Translations under genes and position numbers: made by a program
The notes under the pieces: model-generated
The model's input: the letters and a program-made list of their open reading frames with translations, nothing else
Database searches by the model: none
What the model was told of the DNA's origin: nothing
Shown: positions 35,601 to 47,389 of the stretch, piece after piece
Position numbering within the stretch: the stretch's first letter is position 1
How the letters are laid out: the number at the start of each line of letters is the position of its first letter
NCBI GenBank assembly: GCA_034401135.1
Contig: JAWZSP010000006.1
Coordinates: 3,224,001 to 3,288,000 of the forward strand
Source of the DNA: Volutella citrinella
Taxonomy: Eukaryota > Ascomycota > Sordariomycetes > Hypocreales > Nectriaceae
Length of the DNA stretch: 64,000 bases
Direction: 5' to 3'

Positions 35601-36549
35601 TGACAATGTAGAAGGAGGGGCTTTCGAGCAGGTGCTGAGCATCCTCGCTGGTGTTCGATTTTTGAACCGAGCCGACGGTTCGCTTCACGACTGGGAATGT
35701 CATAGTTTTCGAGTCGCTCTCGGATGCGCCGGGTTCGATTGCTTCCACCAGCCTGTTGATACGGGATTTTAGGTTTTCGGGGATCAAGGACTGCGCCGGG
35801 GATCGCCTATAGTGCATTTTGCATGCTCGTTGTATGTCGGCCAACCAATCGTCCCTATCGTTTGGGAGGGCAAAGAACAAATGCGTCTTGAAATAGCTGA
35901 GCTTTGGCCATTGCGAGAACCACCATACTTCAATGCCAAATCTCGGGCTTGAGCCCTCCTCGTTGAACACAGCAACTATTGACCGGAGCGGAATCTCAAG
36001 GCATTGGTCTGCAGTATATGTCTTGGTGTTTCCGAAATGCATCGAGCTTCGATTTCGAGCAGTATCAGGCTGGCCCAATTGTGGGAAAAGAGCCTTGGCC
36101 GCCTCGATACCGGGGAACTTAGTCAGACATTGGTCTGTCAAGACTAAATACTCAGAGCGGGCTTTGAGGAGCGAGACATCGGCCTTCAGAGGGCCGTATT
36201 GTAAGATCTCCATGGCAGAGTGCGGCAGTTCCAAGGCTGGGGCGACCAGCTCCGGGGCTGAAGCGCTCACAGGAGAGTCTTTAGACACCTTTCGGTGAAG
36301 CCTGCCGAGCATCGAACCTGACCCGGAATGATTCTTCTGCAACCTCCTCGAGGATGTTGAGCTCTTGGAGGGGCTGTGCGACATTGACTCTATTGACGAG
36401 TTGCTCAACGAGCGGAGGGCCTTGGACAAGGCCCTCGACTTCTTGCTCTGGACAAGATTCGCCTCGCTCGTTGCTCCATTCGGAATTGGCAGGGGGGAAG
36501 TCGTCCGGATTGTCGGTAGGGTTTTTCTCTTCCACTTGTCGGAACCCAT
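32658..36549 (-). CDS. Large PH-like and leucine-rich-repeat protein (CARMIL-like layout)
   Basis: Five exons, 35438..36549, 34894..35354, 34541..34825, 34181..34491 and 32658..34121, give 1210 residues. Introns are 83, 68, 49 and 59 nt. The first ~110 residues are Ser/Lys-rich and disordered. A PH-like region follows (LPHSAMEILQYGPLKADVSL to ALPNDRDDWLADIQRACKMH, about 110-250), then a second beta-rich PH-like stretch (SPSFYIVIGPCMCYFIEVGG) and a long leucine-rich-repeat array of the ribonuclease-inhibitor style (LEVANCGLGDSGLTTL, LRVLRMNNCGLTGGQIAQL, TLDCEGNDFNLSNY). The C-terminal ~230 residues are Ser/acidic-rich. PH-plus-LRR order resembles CARMIL, a capping-protein regulator at the membrane, but I do not see its capping-protein motif, so the function is open. 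Membrane association is inferred from the PH-like parts. Confidence 0.82.
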
Positions 36550-39500
36550 TGTGAATTGTAAGACGACACGAGCGTTTGTGTGCGGCCCTGTTTCGATCGA
36601 GTGTATTGTTTTGGGATTCGCTCAAGGTCTGCCTAGCATATCGCAGGATCGATGCCAGGAGGTTTGGTCCGCGAGGCGGAAAGGTTTTTGATGTCGCCCG
36701 AGGGGCGAGCACCGAACTTAGAAGCGTGCGATGGGAGGCTTTGGGATGATCGGATTGATGCCAGTGTCTCAGACTGGATCAATGTCTCGAAATTGTGCAG
36801 TTCCCTAATCCGGCTGAGATACGGTTGCAGGAGACTAGTGGCAACCCCCGGATGCAATATATTTTTAGGCTTTGAATGCGGCCCCAGAAGTCTCTCAGGC
36901 AGCCCTAGAATCTGAGTTTTGTCTGGTGCCCGTCTCGTGGGTCGTGGGTCGTTCGCCGTTCGCCGCGTGGAAGAGCTGGTAGCTGCGCTTAATGTGCCAG
37001 AATCTGGCAATCAGGTATCGGGACCGCGGCGTGCGAGGTATTAGATTGTAGGTTTGATCGGTAGGGTAGAATTGGCAGTGTATTAGAGAGAGCTCGGTCG
37101 AGTTGCGGGAGGAGGTGAGTGGTGGTCGAGCTACGGGAGCCAACGAGCGAAGACGCTGCGACGTTGCGTGGTGATCAAATGCTAGGAAAGTGGTATTGAG
37201 CAGCAGGACGGAGTGGTGAAGAGGAGGTTGGCACAAGATCCGCGAGCTGATGTTTTGGGAGGGGGAGGGCTGTTCACGAGAGAGCCGTGGAGTGTTGGGC
37301 GCCGGAGACGTCAAATGAGAGAAACAGGCAAGCAGGGTCTTGGTGTTTCGCCGACACAAAGGACGCCGACCACCGGAATCGCAAATCGAGAGAAAGGAAA
37401 ACACCAAAGACAGAGACAGCCGGATCGGGATGTATTGATATGATGAAAGGGAGGATTCTACGACAGTTTGTTACAGGATGGGCAAAGAAGGCGGCTGCGA
37501 GGAGTGGAAAGGAAAGCCCATGGTCCGTGGTCTGAGCAAGCCAGCCTGGTTGCGTCGTCGTCATTGCGCGCGCTCGGGTCACAGTGGAGGTGGCTTCCAC
37601 CTTGGCAGTCCTTGCTGACCCACGGAGTCCACAGACCCAGCCTATAGGCTATGGGGATTGGAGCCGTGCGGGCCCGCGGGCTTGCAGAAACCGCTAAAAG
37701 TGCCGCGCAGGCGTGGTGCGGTGCCCGCTGTTCGGGCGGGTGTTTGGGTGCGCCTCAGCTGCTCTGCAGCGCACTTGGTAGGCCCTCAAGGGCGACAGCG
37801 CCAGATAAGCGGCGGCGCAGTGAGCTAGCCAGGGCATGCCGGCTCCCTTGAGTAGACCTGGTTGCTTTTAGATCTCGATCACAGGGGGCCTTCAGGCCAA
37901 TTACGGCGAGGGACGCGACTGAGGACCAGCAAATCGAACGGCCTGCTTGGTGGTTATCGCTTGTGTGGCAGCATCTTGGAAATATCATGGCACAGACAGC
38001 AATTCATCGGGAACCAGCGGACGAGCGACATCGTTTGGGAAGGTCGTGATGATGTTGGCCTGGACGGCTGTGACGTACGACGTAATATTACAGCAAAATA
38101 TGACCTGCACATTCCTAAGTGCCTGGGTAGCATTACCTGTACGTGCCATGCCATGCCATGCCTCCAACGGCGGCATGGCGGCGAGCATGGATTGGATGGC
38201 GTGGTGCAAGGTTCATCATGCCTTCATCATCATGCCCGTTTCTGCAGTTCTAGTGCCCCAGCAGGACCCAGCCATCCATTGCCGACCCAGGCTTGCCAGG
38301 CTAGGTTCGTGGCTGGCCAATCGCTTGCTGCGCGGGGAACCTGGCTTCAGCTCGCTTTGGCCGCGGTGGCCGTCGGAAGGAGGAAGGAGTCCGAAGGACG
38401 GAGCAGGACTTTGCTCAATAGTTCCAGCGTAGCATCTCGCGCCAGCAACTCTCCCTTCCAAGCTTGAAGCCAAGGCTTGCCCGGACTTCACGTGGGCGAG
38501 GGCGAGCATCCTGGCCGTTGATCCAGCGGTGACGCCCAGCTCGCCCAGCATCCCAGCAGCCAGGGTTCTGGCCCTCAGCCCGCGACTGGCGGCGCCGCGG
38601 CGGCCATCGCGTTGACCAGAGGGTGAGGTGGTTTGCTGGTGGGCCTTGGGAAGCCAAAAAGGCGGGAGCTGCGGCGGCGATGGCTGCAAACCCCCGCCAA
38701 ATCCTGTCCAACATCGTATTATCCTTTAGCGCCATGTCGTATTATCCTCTCGTGTCGTGTCCCCATCCCGCCATGCCGCAGCAAAATCCCCCTTTCACCC
38801 TTTCATCTGTGCAACCCTCTTCCAAAGATCTGATCCCCCAAACCCCTGCCAGGGCGCCAGGCGTGATCCAGAGCAAGCTAATCACCCAGACATCCGTCCT
38901 AGGTGCTCTGCATCGCCTCCCGCCATTTCCGCGCGACGCGAACATCAGTTGGCGCTTGCCATAGCTAGGCGGTAGCTTGTCTATATTAGTAGCCAGCGAG
39001 CTTCTAGTGCCCTTCAGCAGGGTCCGATTTGGAGATTGGCTTGTGTGGCGATCAGCCGCCGCCGGCCCACGGGGCACCATGCAAGACCCTGCGTGAGTGT
39101 TGTGCTCATCTTCAGGGACGCTGTGCAAAGGAGCTACCAGGAGTCCAGGACCGGCTCTTCGATTAGCTTCGGTGATCCATTTGGTCCTACTGCAGACCGA
39201 CCTTGGATAAATAAATAAAAAAGTTTTTCCCTTCCGCCTTGTCGGACATTTTTTCCTTCAGTCGTAGGCGCTGTGGCCACCAGCCCACTTTCGAGCAGGA
39301 GGTGAAACTGCTAAACAGGCCAGCAGCACCGGCGAGTCCGTGAGCAGATCCAGGGTCTGCTTCGTATTGGCTCCATGCTGACACTCGCAAGCTCTTCTTG
39401 GCGGCCGGACCTACTGATGACTGCGCATTGCGTATGCGGCCTTGCTCCCCTCACAGATTGGCCAACCAGCCTGTCAGCAGTTTCATGCTAACGAACATGT

Positions 39501-40356
39501 TGGTGGGGGACGAGCATGATCAACCCTGTAATTCATGATTGGTGGAACCAGTCCGTCTTCATTTCGAGCTTCGAGCATCATTCCAGCCTCGTTGCTTCCA
39601 TTCACGAATTTGAGCTCCACCATGACGTGGTTCGGAGAGGCTGATACACTGTGGCTGGTGCTGCAAGGCTGAAGCCTTCGAGTGTTGGTGTGGCTAGTGG
39701 CTCACCCCCATTTTCCAACCCACACTTCCGAATTCGGTAATTCTCAAGTTCCGGGACCGCTACGGAGTGCTTCCAGCACATTTGTTCCAATTCAATCGAC
39801 AATCGGACAAGGAAGCAAATTCGGGTTGCAGATAAGAGTCAGAGCTCGGAACAGCCATCCCAGGGATGTCACAGTATCCACGCCCATATGGGTTTGAGTC
39901 AATAAACGGCCAGCACAATGCACCTCGCTTCGGAATGATGCGTGTTATCCGGGCCGTCTTTCTTCCATCCCGTTCCAGACTATTCCCAAGAGGGTAAATG
40001 TACCCCGGCCGATGGAGAGTGGGAAGAACCGAGCTCGGGTTAACGTTGGGAACTCGCGTTCTCGGCGACTGGGGCAAAACTTACTCTACTCTGTCATCGA
40101 TCGCGGTGTGTTGTGCGAGTTTGTGCCTTCTCATCGGCTCTTCCCCGCACCCTCCGCCCACCCGTTGCTGTCAAAACCCTTATCTAAGGTCTCCCGCCCT
40201 TTTTCCTCCTTCAATTCTCGGCTTCCACCACGCAATTGAGCATCGTCTGTACGTTCCGAGCTACCGCTCCCAATCCTCTCAATTTTCTGGTGGGGAACTG
40301 ACAGGCAGCTCCTCTGCTCCTCTAGTTGAGCTCCGGCCACCGCGCAACCGCCCGCC
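36550..40356. other. 3.8 kb divergent gene-free stretch between the PH/LRR gene and CBR1
   Basis: The two ends must hold the divergent promoters and leaders. No coding region is supported in between; open frames of up to about 200 codons lack motifs. Small repeats are present: three tandem CCATG units near 38145-38162 and two 13-bp near-copies around CGTATTATCCT about 22 bp apart near 38714-38748. The leader just before CBR1 is C/T-rich. Confidence 0.5.
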
Positions 40357-41482
40357 ATGTCCACCCCCAGCAACTCGCCGTTCGCTCGGCACTACATCGA
40401 CTACATCTACATCCCGTCGCTTCTGCTCATCACGGGCACCTTCATCGTCAAGAGGGACTGGGTGCCTTACTCCGCCGTCCTCGCATTGGCCCTCGGCACC
40501 TGGAACTACTTTGCCTTCCGTGAGTCCTGCCCTCACCCCCACTCTTGTTGATATGGTGGGGCCACATCCACTGACGTTGGGGATCTTTTGCAGAGGTCAA
40601 GAAGGTCCTCAAGCCCGATGCTTTCCAGGAATTCGAGCTCCAGGAGAAGACCGTCATCTCCCACAATGTCGCCATGTGAGTCGCCGCTGGCTTCTAGATG
40701 ATTGCCTAAGTCCTAACACACTCGTCTGCAGCTACCGCTTCAAGCTTCCCAGCAAGAAGGCCGTCCTCGGCCTCCCCATCGGCCAGCACATCTCCATCGG
40801 CGCCAACATCGCCCAGCCTGATGGCAGCACCAAGGAGATTGTCCGCTCATACACCCCTGTCTCTGGCGACCACCAGCCCGGCTACTTCGACCTCCTGATC
40901 AAGTCCTACCCCCAGGGCAACATCTCCAAGCACATGGCTTCCCTCATGGTCGGTCAGGCGATCCGCGTCCGTGGCCCCAAGGGTGCTTTCGTCTACACTC
41001 CCAACATGGTCCGCCACTTCGGTATGATCGCCGGTGGTACGGGTATCACCCCCATGCTTCAAGTTATGCGCGCCATTGTTCGCGGGCGTGAGGCTGGTGA
41101 CAAGACTCAGGTTGATCTCATCTTTGCCAACGTCACCCCTCAGGACATTCTCCTCAAGGAAGATCTTGATACCCTGGTTTCTCAGGATGATGGCATTCGT
41201 GTCCACTACGTCCTGGACCGACCCCCTGAGGGCTGGACTGGTGGTGTTGGCTACGTCACTGCCGACATGATCACTGTACGTTTCTAGGAGGACCTGCCCT
41301 TCAGTACCTTTGAGGCTAACAATTGCGTACAGAACTGGCTTCCCAAGCCTGCCGACGATGTGAAGATTCTGCTCTGTGGCCCCCCTCCCATGATCAGCGG
41401 TCTCAAGAAGGCCACCGAGAGCCTCGGCTTCAAGAAGGCTCGCCCTGTCAGCAAGCTCGAGGACCAAGTCTTTGCTTTCTAA
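40357..41482 (+). CDS. cbr1: NADH-cytochrome b5 reductase
   Basis: Exons 40357..40519, 40594..40675, 40732..41275 and 41333..41482 give 312 residues. A hydrophobic segment at about 15-35 ([17 protein letters not shown]) is the membrane anchor. FAD-binding motif [17 protein letters not shown]-binding [10 protein letters not shown] and CGPPPMI follow, ending in KLEDQVFAF. The enzyme passes electrons from NADH to cytochrome b5 for fatty-acid desaturation, sterol synthesis and related reactions, and is anchored in the ER or outer mitochondrial membrane. The anchor without a cleavable presequence favours CBR1 over mitochondrial MCR1. Introns of 74, 56 and 57 nt all have GTGAGT or GTACGT donors. 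Codon use is biased to C-ending codons, suggesting high expression. Confidence 0.95.
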
Positions 41483-41830
41483 GCACCCCTTGCAACTCTG
41501 AGTCACCAACCCTCTAGTGTAGTAGAATTTAGATTATAAAGGACAAGGCTGCTATCACCGGTCACACAATTTTCACCTTGGCGCAGCCATGTATCGGATA
41601 TAAAAAAAGGTTGGAGCCACGGCCAAATACACGAAACTTCTCTACGCGGGCTTTTGTCATGCCGTTTGTCAGATAGGAGTCACAAGTCTCAATTTCAAGC
41701 ACGCTCTCGATTTTCCGTCCGTGTAAACCCACCATCTAAGCACCTAAGTAATAGTACAAACTGTATGAGCAAGTATTTTCCTGGCTGCGTGGTCATTCTA
41801 CCCACGCCCGATCCCAAACGGTCCCTTCAA
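41483..41830. other. Convergent 3' region between CBR1 and CTR9
   Basis: The 348 bp separate two converging genes and hold their 3' untranslated ends; no gene is seen. Confidence 0.6.
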
Positions 41831-44800
41831 CTATTCGTCGTCATCGTCCGCGTCGGCCATGCTAGTATCAGCAGCTCGGCCACCGCCATCTTCCTCGTCC
41901 TCATCGTCGCTTTCGACAACACGGCCTCGGCGGGATCGCTTGTGTTGTTGTCGTGGGGCGGCATCCTCGTCCTCGTCCTCCTCGTTGCCTCCACCGCCCC
42001 GTTCCCTGTCCACATCCATCTCATCGTCCTCAGCTCGCTCATCGGCTTCAGAAAGAGGCGTCTCTTCCCTATCCATGTTGCGCTCCGCCTGCTCCAGGGC
42101 ATCGGCATCATCGTCCTCGTCGCTGTCAACCACAAGTTCAGCTGACTTGAACTTGGAATTCTCCTTCTTTGTGAGGCGGCGCCTCTTCTTTTTGTGGCTT
42201 TCGTCTTCCGAGTCGTCGTTGTCCTGCTCGCTCTTCTTCTTCCTGGTGGCACGCTTGGGCTTTCCCTCGCCGGCAGGGCGCGTTGCTGACTTGCGTTTGC
42301 GTTTGACTTTATCTCCCGTCTCACTGTCCGTTGTCATCTCAGCTTCAACGCGAGCACGCTCTTCCTCTGCCCGCTCCTGAGCCAGCTTTCGGTCACGTTC
42401 CGCAATAGCCTCACGCTCCTTCTTGATTTTATCCTGGCGCTCCTGTTCCTGCGCCAGGACCTTCTGGCGTTCCTCCTCACGTCGTTTCAGCTCTGCCTCT
42501 CGCTGTTCTTTGGCGGCTTGGATCTTTTCCTTATTCATCTCCTCCCACTCCTTCTGTTTCCCGATTGCTCTCTCGAGCTGCTTTCGCAGTGTATTCCTGG
42601 CCATGTTGGCACGCTGCTCAACGTCATGTTTCGGGTAAGGGGTCTGAGGATGAGCAGCAATCTCGTCCAGGGCGGTAATCGCAGCCTCCAGGCCCTCGGC
42701 AGCCTTTTCAAGTTGTTCCGCAGAACGCTTGTTGTCCGGAAGCGCCTGGATTGTGGTGACAAGCTGAATCTGTACAAAGGCCACGTTGAACTTGTAGTGG
42801 ACCTGCTCAGGAGCAGCCTCGAGAGCCTAGAATGCTTGTCAATATGATAAATCTGGGGCCCAGATCAGAGTCACCAACCTTCTGTGCGTTCTCCAGCGCT
42901 TTGTTATAAGCATCGACGTCACGCTCGGTACGTCCTCGATTCAGCCAAGTGCGACCGAGGCAAGCGAGGATCAGAGGATCATTGGCCTTTCCATCTCGAG
43001 CGAGAGCCATCTCGTAGTGTTCGATGGCCTTCGAGTATTGCCTCAACTCGGCGTAAATGTGCCCCAGGTTCACATAAAGATGTGAGTCCCTGAGGGTTTC
43101 TCGCACCTTGTTGAAAATTCCGAGAGCAGCCTTGTAGTCCTTCTTATCCTCGACCAGCGCGATAGCAATGCCCTGCGCGGCATATGCATTCTTTGGATCA
43201 AGTGACAAAGCTTTCTCAAAGAATTCAACAGCCTTGCCGTAAGTGGCACTGCGCTTCTGCTTCTCGGAATCCGACTCGCGCCGCATTTCTCTGGCTTGGA
43301 CAAGGTAGAGGTTGCCCATTCCAACAAGCGCGTGTCTATCATGCTTGTCGTAGTTTTGCAGTGTGTGCTTGTAGTGGCGGAACTCCGGATCCTCGACAAT
43401 GTTCGCCGGGCGCTTCCGTGAGTGCACCTTGCCCAGATACCAGCCATATAGCGCCCGAACCTCCAGATCACTGTTGTTCTCTTGGTAAAGTTTGGCAACT
43501 GCATCAGGCCCTTCCTTATTTGGGTTCTTTCTCAGCTTGATATATGCAAGTCTGGCACGGGCGTCGGTGTATTCCTCGTGACGCGCGATCAGTCCTTCGT
43601 AAACCTCCACAGCCTTGTCCGTGAGGCCTCTGGACTCGTAACTTCGGCCAAGGTTGAAGCTGATGGTAGACACAAGCGAGTCGGTGTCCATGTCTGGGTC
43701 TTTCTCTCCAATCCTCATACAGGCACTCAGAGCGGCCTCAAACATGTCGCTGGCGAGGTCGTGCTTCTCTGCTTGAGAGTAGAAGCAGCCAATGTTATTC
43801 AACAGTTGAGGGGGCAAGAATTTGCGGATTGATGCCCGAATCTCGGCTTCGTCAGTTACATCTTTGGGGTGCTCCGAAGAAGGCACTTGGTCGAGTTCCA
43901 GCTGCTCAACTTGCTGGAGACACTGCAGTGCCTTGTCAGGGTGGTCAGTCTCGTAAAGCCGTGCAAGATTGAGAAGAACAGATGCGTCTGGCGAGAGGGT
44001 CTTCTTCGGGTCTTTCCAGGCATTCCGGACACCCTCAAGCAGGGTGATAGCCTTCTTCAATTCGGCGGATTTGTCTTCTTTGCTTTCACTGTCCTGGTTG
44101 GCAAAGACCTCTTCGGCATACAGGGTACCGAGAAGGATCATCGCCTCGTGGTTCTTGGACTGCTGGATCATCTTCTCCAACCGAAGTTTGGCTTCTCCGA
44201 GATCGTTCTTGAGCACGGAAAGCTGAGCTACACCGAACTTGGCAGGGAGATAGCCTGTCTCGGCGCCACCACGCGCATCATCGGCACGACGATAGTAGTC
44301 ACTAGCCTGATTGGTGTTCCCACTGTAGTGCTCCTTTCGCGCAAGGAGATACCATCCATCGCTCGCAATAGCGTTCACGTCTGTGTACTGAATAGCCTTG
44401 TGCGAGAGCTTATCCGCGTTGTCCCAAGCCTTGCGTGATAGGAAGTAGCTGGCGAATGTAGAGCAGGTGAGTGGCAGATCCTTGTCGAGTTTGAACGACT
44501 TTTGTGTGTACTCTGTCATGGCCTTCTTGTAAAGCTTTAGGAAGTCATCGCTGTTCACAGGGACGTGGCCGCTAGCATCCAAGTAATACAGACCCAGAAG
44601 AATGTTGGCCACCTTGGAATTCGGATTGATCTCCAGACATCTTTCCCAGGCCATTTTAGCATCATCCTTGAAGCCAAGCTGCCAGAAGCAGCAACCGATA
44701 CCAATTCGGGGATCGGGGTCGACCAGATCAGGCATCTTTTGCAGCACTTCCTGGTACAGAGCCAGTGACTCTGGGTATTTATGCATCGAGAACATTGCCC

Positions 44801-45470
44801 GGGCTTTCCCCATCAACGCAAGCATGTTCTTCCCTTGTGAGACTCGGAGCGCATCATCAAAGGACTTGACGGCAGTTTTCAGGAGTTCGTGCTTCTCGGT
44901 ACCGATTCCTCCAGCAGTTTTGGAGGGGGCCTGCAGCGATGCTCGGAGGAGAAGGAGGACACCTCGGGCGAGGAAGATCGGGGGGAACGACGGGTTCAAT
45001 CGCGCAGCGTCGTTCAAGGAAGAGGTAGCGAGCTGGAGATAGTATTCCTTGGTCTTGGCCTCGGACACACGCGTCCCATCTGGGGCGACACGAGGGGCCT
45101 CTCGGCTTTTCCACAGGTACATCCAGCACAGGCAGCAGATCATGCTTACCTTGTCGCGCGGGTTTGTGCTGTTGTTCTGGATGGCGCTGCCGCCACGAAG
45201 CAGCATTTCGATGGCATGGTCGATTTTCCTCTGCTTGGCGTATGCGAGAGCAACCGTCATCCAGTAGGTTTTCGCGGCGCGTTCATTTTCAAACAATGTG
45301 CACAGCTCTGTGGGATCGTCGACTAAATCCTCGAGGTCGATTTCGACGGCTTCATCTTCTTGGTCGCCTTGGACGGGGATGTCGATCGCGGTTGGGATGT
45401 CAGTGAAACGTGTGCTGACGGGAACATCGCCATTAGCACCATTAGCGGTGCCATTTTGCAAGGTCGCCAT
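41831..45470 (-). CDS. ctr9: RNA polymerase II-associated Paf1-complex subunit CTR9
   Basis: Exons 42879..45470 and 41831..42826 give 1195 residues; the 52-nt intron runs GTTGGT to CTAG. Opening segments ESDL-type CTR9 landmarks are seen: AVEIDLEDLVDDPTELCTLF, TYWMTVALAYAKQRKIDHAI, and many tetratricopeptide repeats between about 60 and 870 (for example GHIYAELRQYSKAIEHYEMA). A Glu/Lys/Arg-rich helix follows, then a Lys-rich and strongly acidic Asp/Glu tail with basic patches. CTR9 is the TPR scaffold of the Paf1 complex, which couples elongating polymerase II to H2B ubiquitylation and H3K4/K36 methylation. Long frames on the opposite strand over the acidic tail are compositional. Confidence 0.95.
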
Positions 45471-46309
45471 GTCTATCGGTTCGAGATCGCGATAGGCAAT
45501 GTCGGAATGATGCTGGAGAGAAGCTGTCGGGTCGAAGACGCGTCCTCAAAGAAGCCAGCGATGCGGGTCGGGTCCACGAACGTCAGGGGACGCAGCTCGT
45601 CGACCGGCTCAGAAACCAAAGAGCATATTAGGTCGCAGTAGTCGCGAGTGTGAGGTGCGAAAGCGCGGTCGGTTGCGAAACGTCGTTGATGGGGGCTGGT
45701 TCGCAACTTGGCTGGGCTCACTGTCAAATTTGTTTCATTGTGAGGCTGTTGCGATTCCAAGGAGCACCAGCGCCGAACCAACCCAGATGTGGGTCTAGTC
45801 CGACGACGTGATTGGATGTGTGGCTACAGGGGTGCGGAAGCTTCCCAGTCAACTTCACGCTCAGTTCCATTGTTACTGAACGTCCCAAAATGCCACCCGC
45901 ACCCAAGGAACAATATCATTTCAGATGAAATGTTGCGGTAAACCATATTAGCTGACATGAACATCCATCGTTCCTCTGTGTCGCCGTTCAGTCGTTGCTA
46001 TGATATACTCCCCTATCAACGTATCACGCAGTGCTCCCAGCGCCATCACCTCGATAACCACACCAAGTCGGATCCTAATGCACACTCATGGCGTTGTTCA
46101 TCGCCCTATGGCTTCTGTCTGTCATCATTTTAGGTCGCAATGAAAAGATGTCCGAAGCTTGCAGCTGCCAGCAGCAGCTTGCCAGCTGGTAGCCAGTGGC
46201 GGCCTTTTGACATGTTTCTTTGCTACTCGTAGAACTCATCTTATCATGCTTCTCCCCAATAGCTCACCACTTGTACCTTTACTCCGTTTCCGCCCATTCA
46301 CTCGGAAAC
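45471..46309. promoter_or_regulatory. Divergent promoter region between CTR9 and the membrane-protein gene
   Basis: The 839 bp contain no supported gene. Thirty in-frame codons upstream of the chosen start at 46310 are hydrophobic but look like leader sequence. Confidence 0.5.
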
Positions 46310-47389
46310 ATGTCTCCCGTTGCCACGACTTGGGCGACCCGACTATTGGGAGATCTGGCCAAGCGCCAAGATGTCTGCACCGGTTGGAGCTGCTTGACGT
46401 CGACCCAGAGGATCGGGATAATCCTCAGCGTCGCCATTTCTTTGGTTCTTCTCACATCGGCGTGTATGTACTACATCAGCAGAGCGGCCTCCTCTCACGA
46501 GGAACTTGTCTTGACACGACGCCGCAGACATCGGAGACGCCGCAGCCACCCCAGTCCCACGGCCTTGGTCCACCTGCCAACACTACATCAAAGCCCAGGC
46601 TACCTCTCGCAAGGTCTCCATCAGCCTCTAGCCCGTGTAGTGCCGAGTACTGGAATCCCATATCAGCAGGCCCACTACTTACCTCGCACCTACTACACAG
46701 GATACTCCACTACTATGAGGCATCCGATCTCCCAGTCTCGGTTTCAGCATCCTCATTCTCGACGTCGCGAAGGGTCTCGTAGCAATAGTCCAGTCCGTCT
46801 TGCTACCTCTCCCAGTTTACCCAGTCAAAGGTATTCGACACGGCCACCGACTTGGCATCAGCGAATTCGTCGAACCATTGGAATTCCTCCTGGAAGAGCA
46901 TCAACCATAGCAAGCTCAACACGTTCACGGCCATCTATGGACTCGATGTCAAGAAGGTCTGCGCCTGGAAGTGGTGCACCACGGCTCAACCAAACCTCAA
47001 CAGTACCCACGAGTAACTCACGGGAGGCCGGCCAAGCTCAGCCGAGCCACAGAAGTTCGTCAAGTCTCCCTGTGGCTCAAGCAAGTACAGGTAGCACATC
47101 GTCGTCTCACACCAACCTGGCTACGGTGCATAGTGATGACTTCATTCCAGCTCCCATCACATTTGTGCCAACTAGGCATGAAGGGGGATCACTTGATGGC
47201 GATGCAGCGTTCAAGGAACAGCCCAGCGTGGACTACGAAGCAATGGGCAATATGAGCGCTGACGATCGTCCATCTCTACCGTCGGTATCATCCTTGCTAT
47301 CCTTGCTCTCAGTAAACAATCCAGAAATAGGAAGGCGAGATTGCAGCGAAACAGAAGATGCCAACCGGACAACCCCGCGGGTTTGTTGA
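46310..47389 (+). CDS. Uncharacterised single-span membrane protein
   Basis: One exon, 359 residues from MSPVATTW; an in-frame ATG at 46220 would add 30 residues. I do not recognise a family. Seen: a short N-terminal part with two cysteines (DVCTGWSCLT) after a Lys-Arg pair, a transmembrane segment at about 34-56 (IGIILSVAISLVLLTSACMYY), and a very basic Arg/His cluster at about 73-84, which predicts the N-terminus outside and the ~300-residue tail in the cytosol. The tail is Ser/Pro/Arg-rich with a Tyr/His/Pro-rich part, looks disordered, and ends without a domain. Many possible phosphorylation sites suggest a signalling or scaffold role, but this is a guess. Confidence 0.7.
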   Translation: MSPVATTWATRLLGDLAKRQDVCTGWSCLTSTQRIGIILSVAISLVLLTSACMYYISRAASSHEELVLTRRRRHRRRRSHPSPTALVHLPTLHQSPGYLSQGLHQPLARVVPSTGIPYQQAHYLPRTYYTGYSTTMRHPISQSRFQHPHSRRREGSRSNSPVRLATSPSLPSQRYSTRPPTWHQRIRRTIGIPPGRASTIASSTRSRPSMDSMSRRSAPGSGAPRLNQTSTVPTSNSREAGQAQPSHRSSSSLPVAQASTGSTSSSHTNLATVHSDDFIPAPITFVPTRHEGGSLDGDAAFKEQPSVDYEAMGNMSADDRPSLPSVSSLLSLLSVNNPEIGRRDCSETEDANRTTPRVC

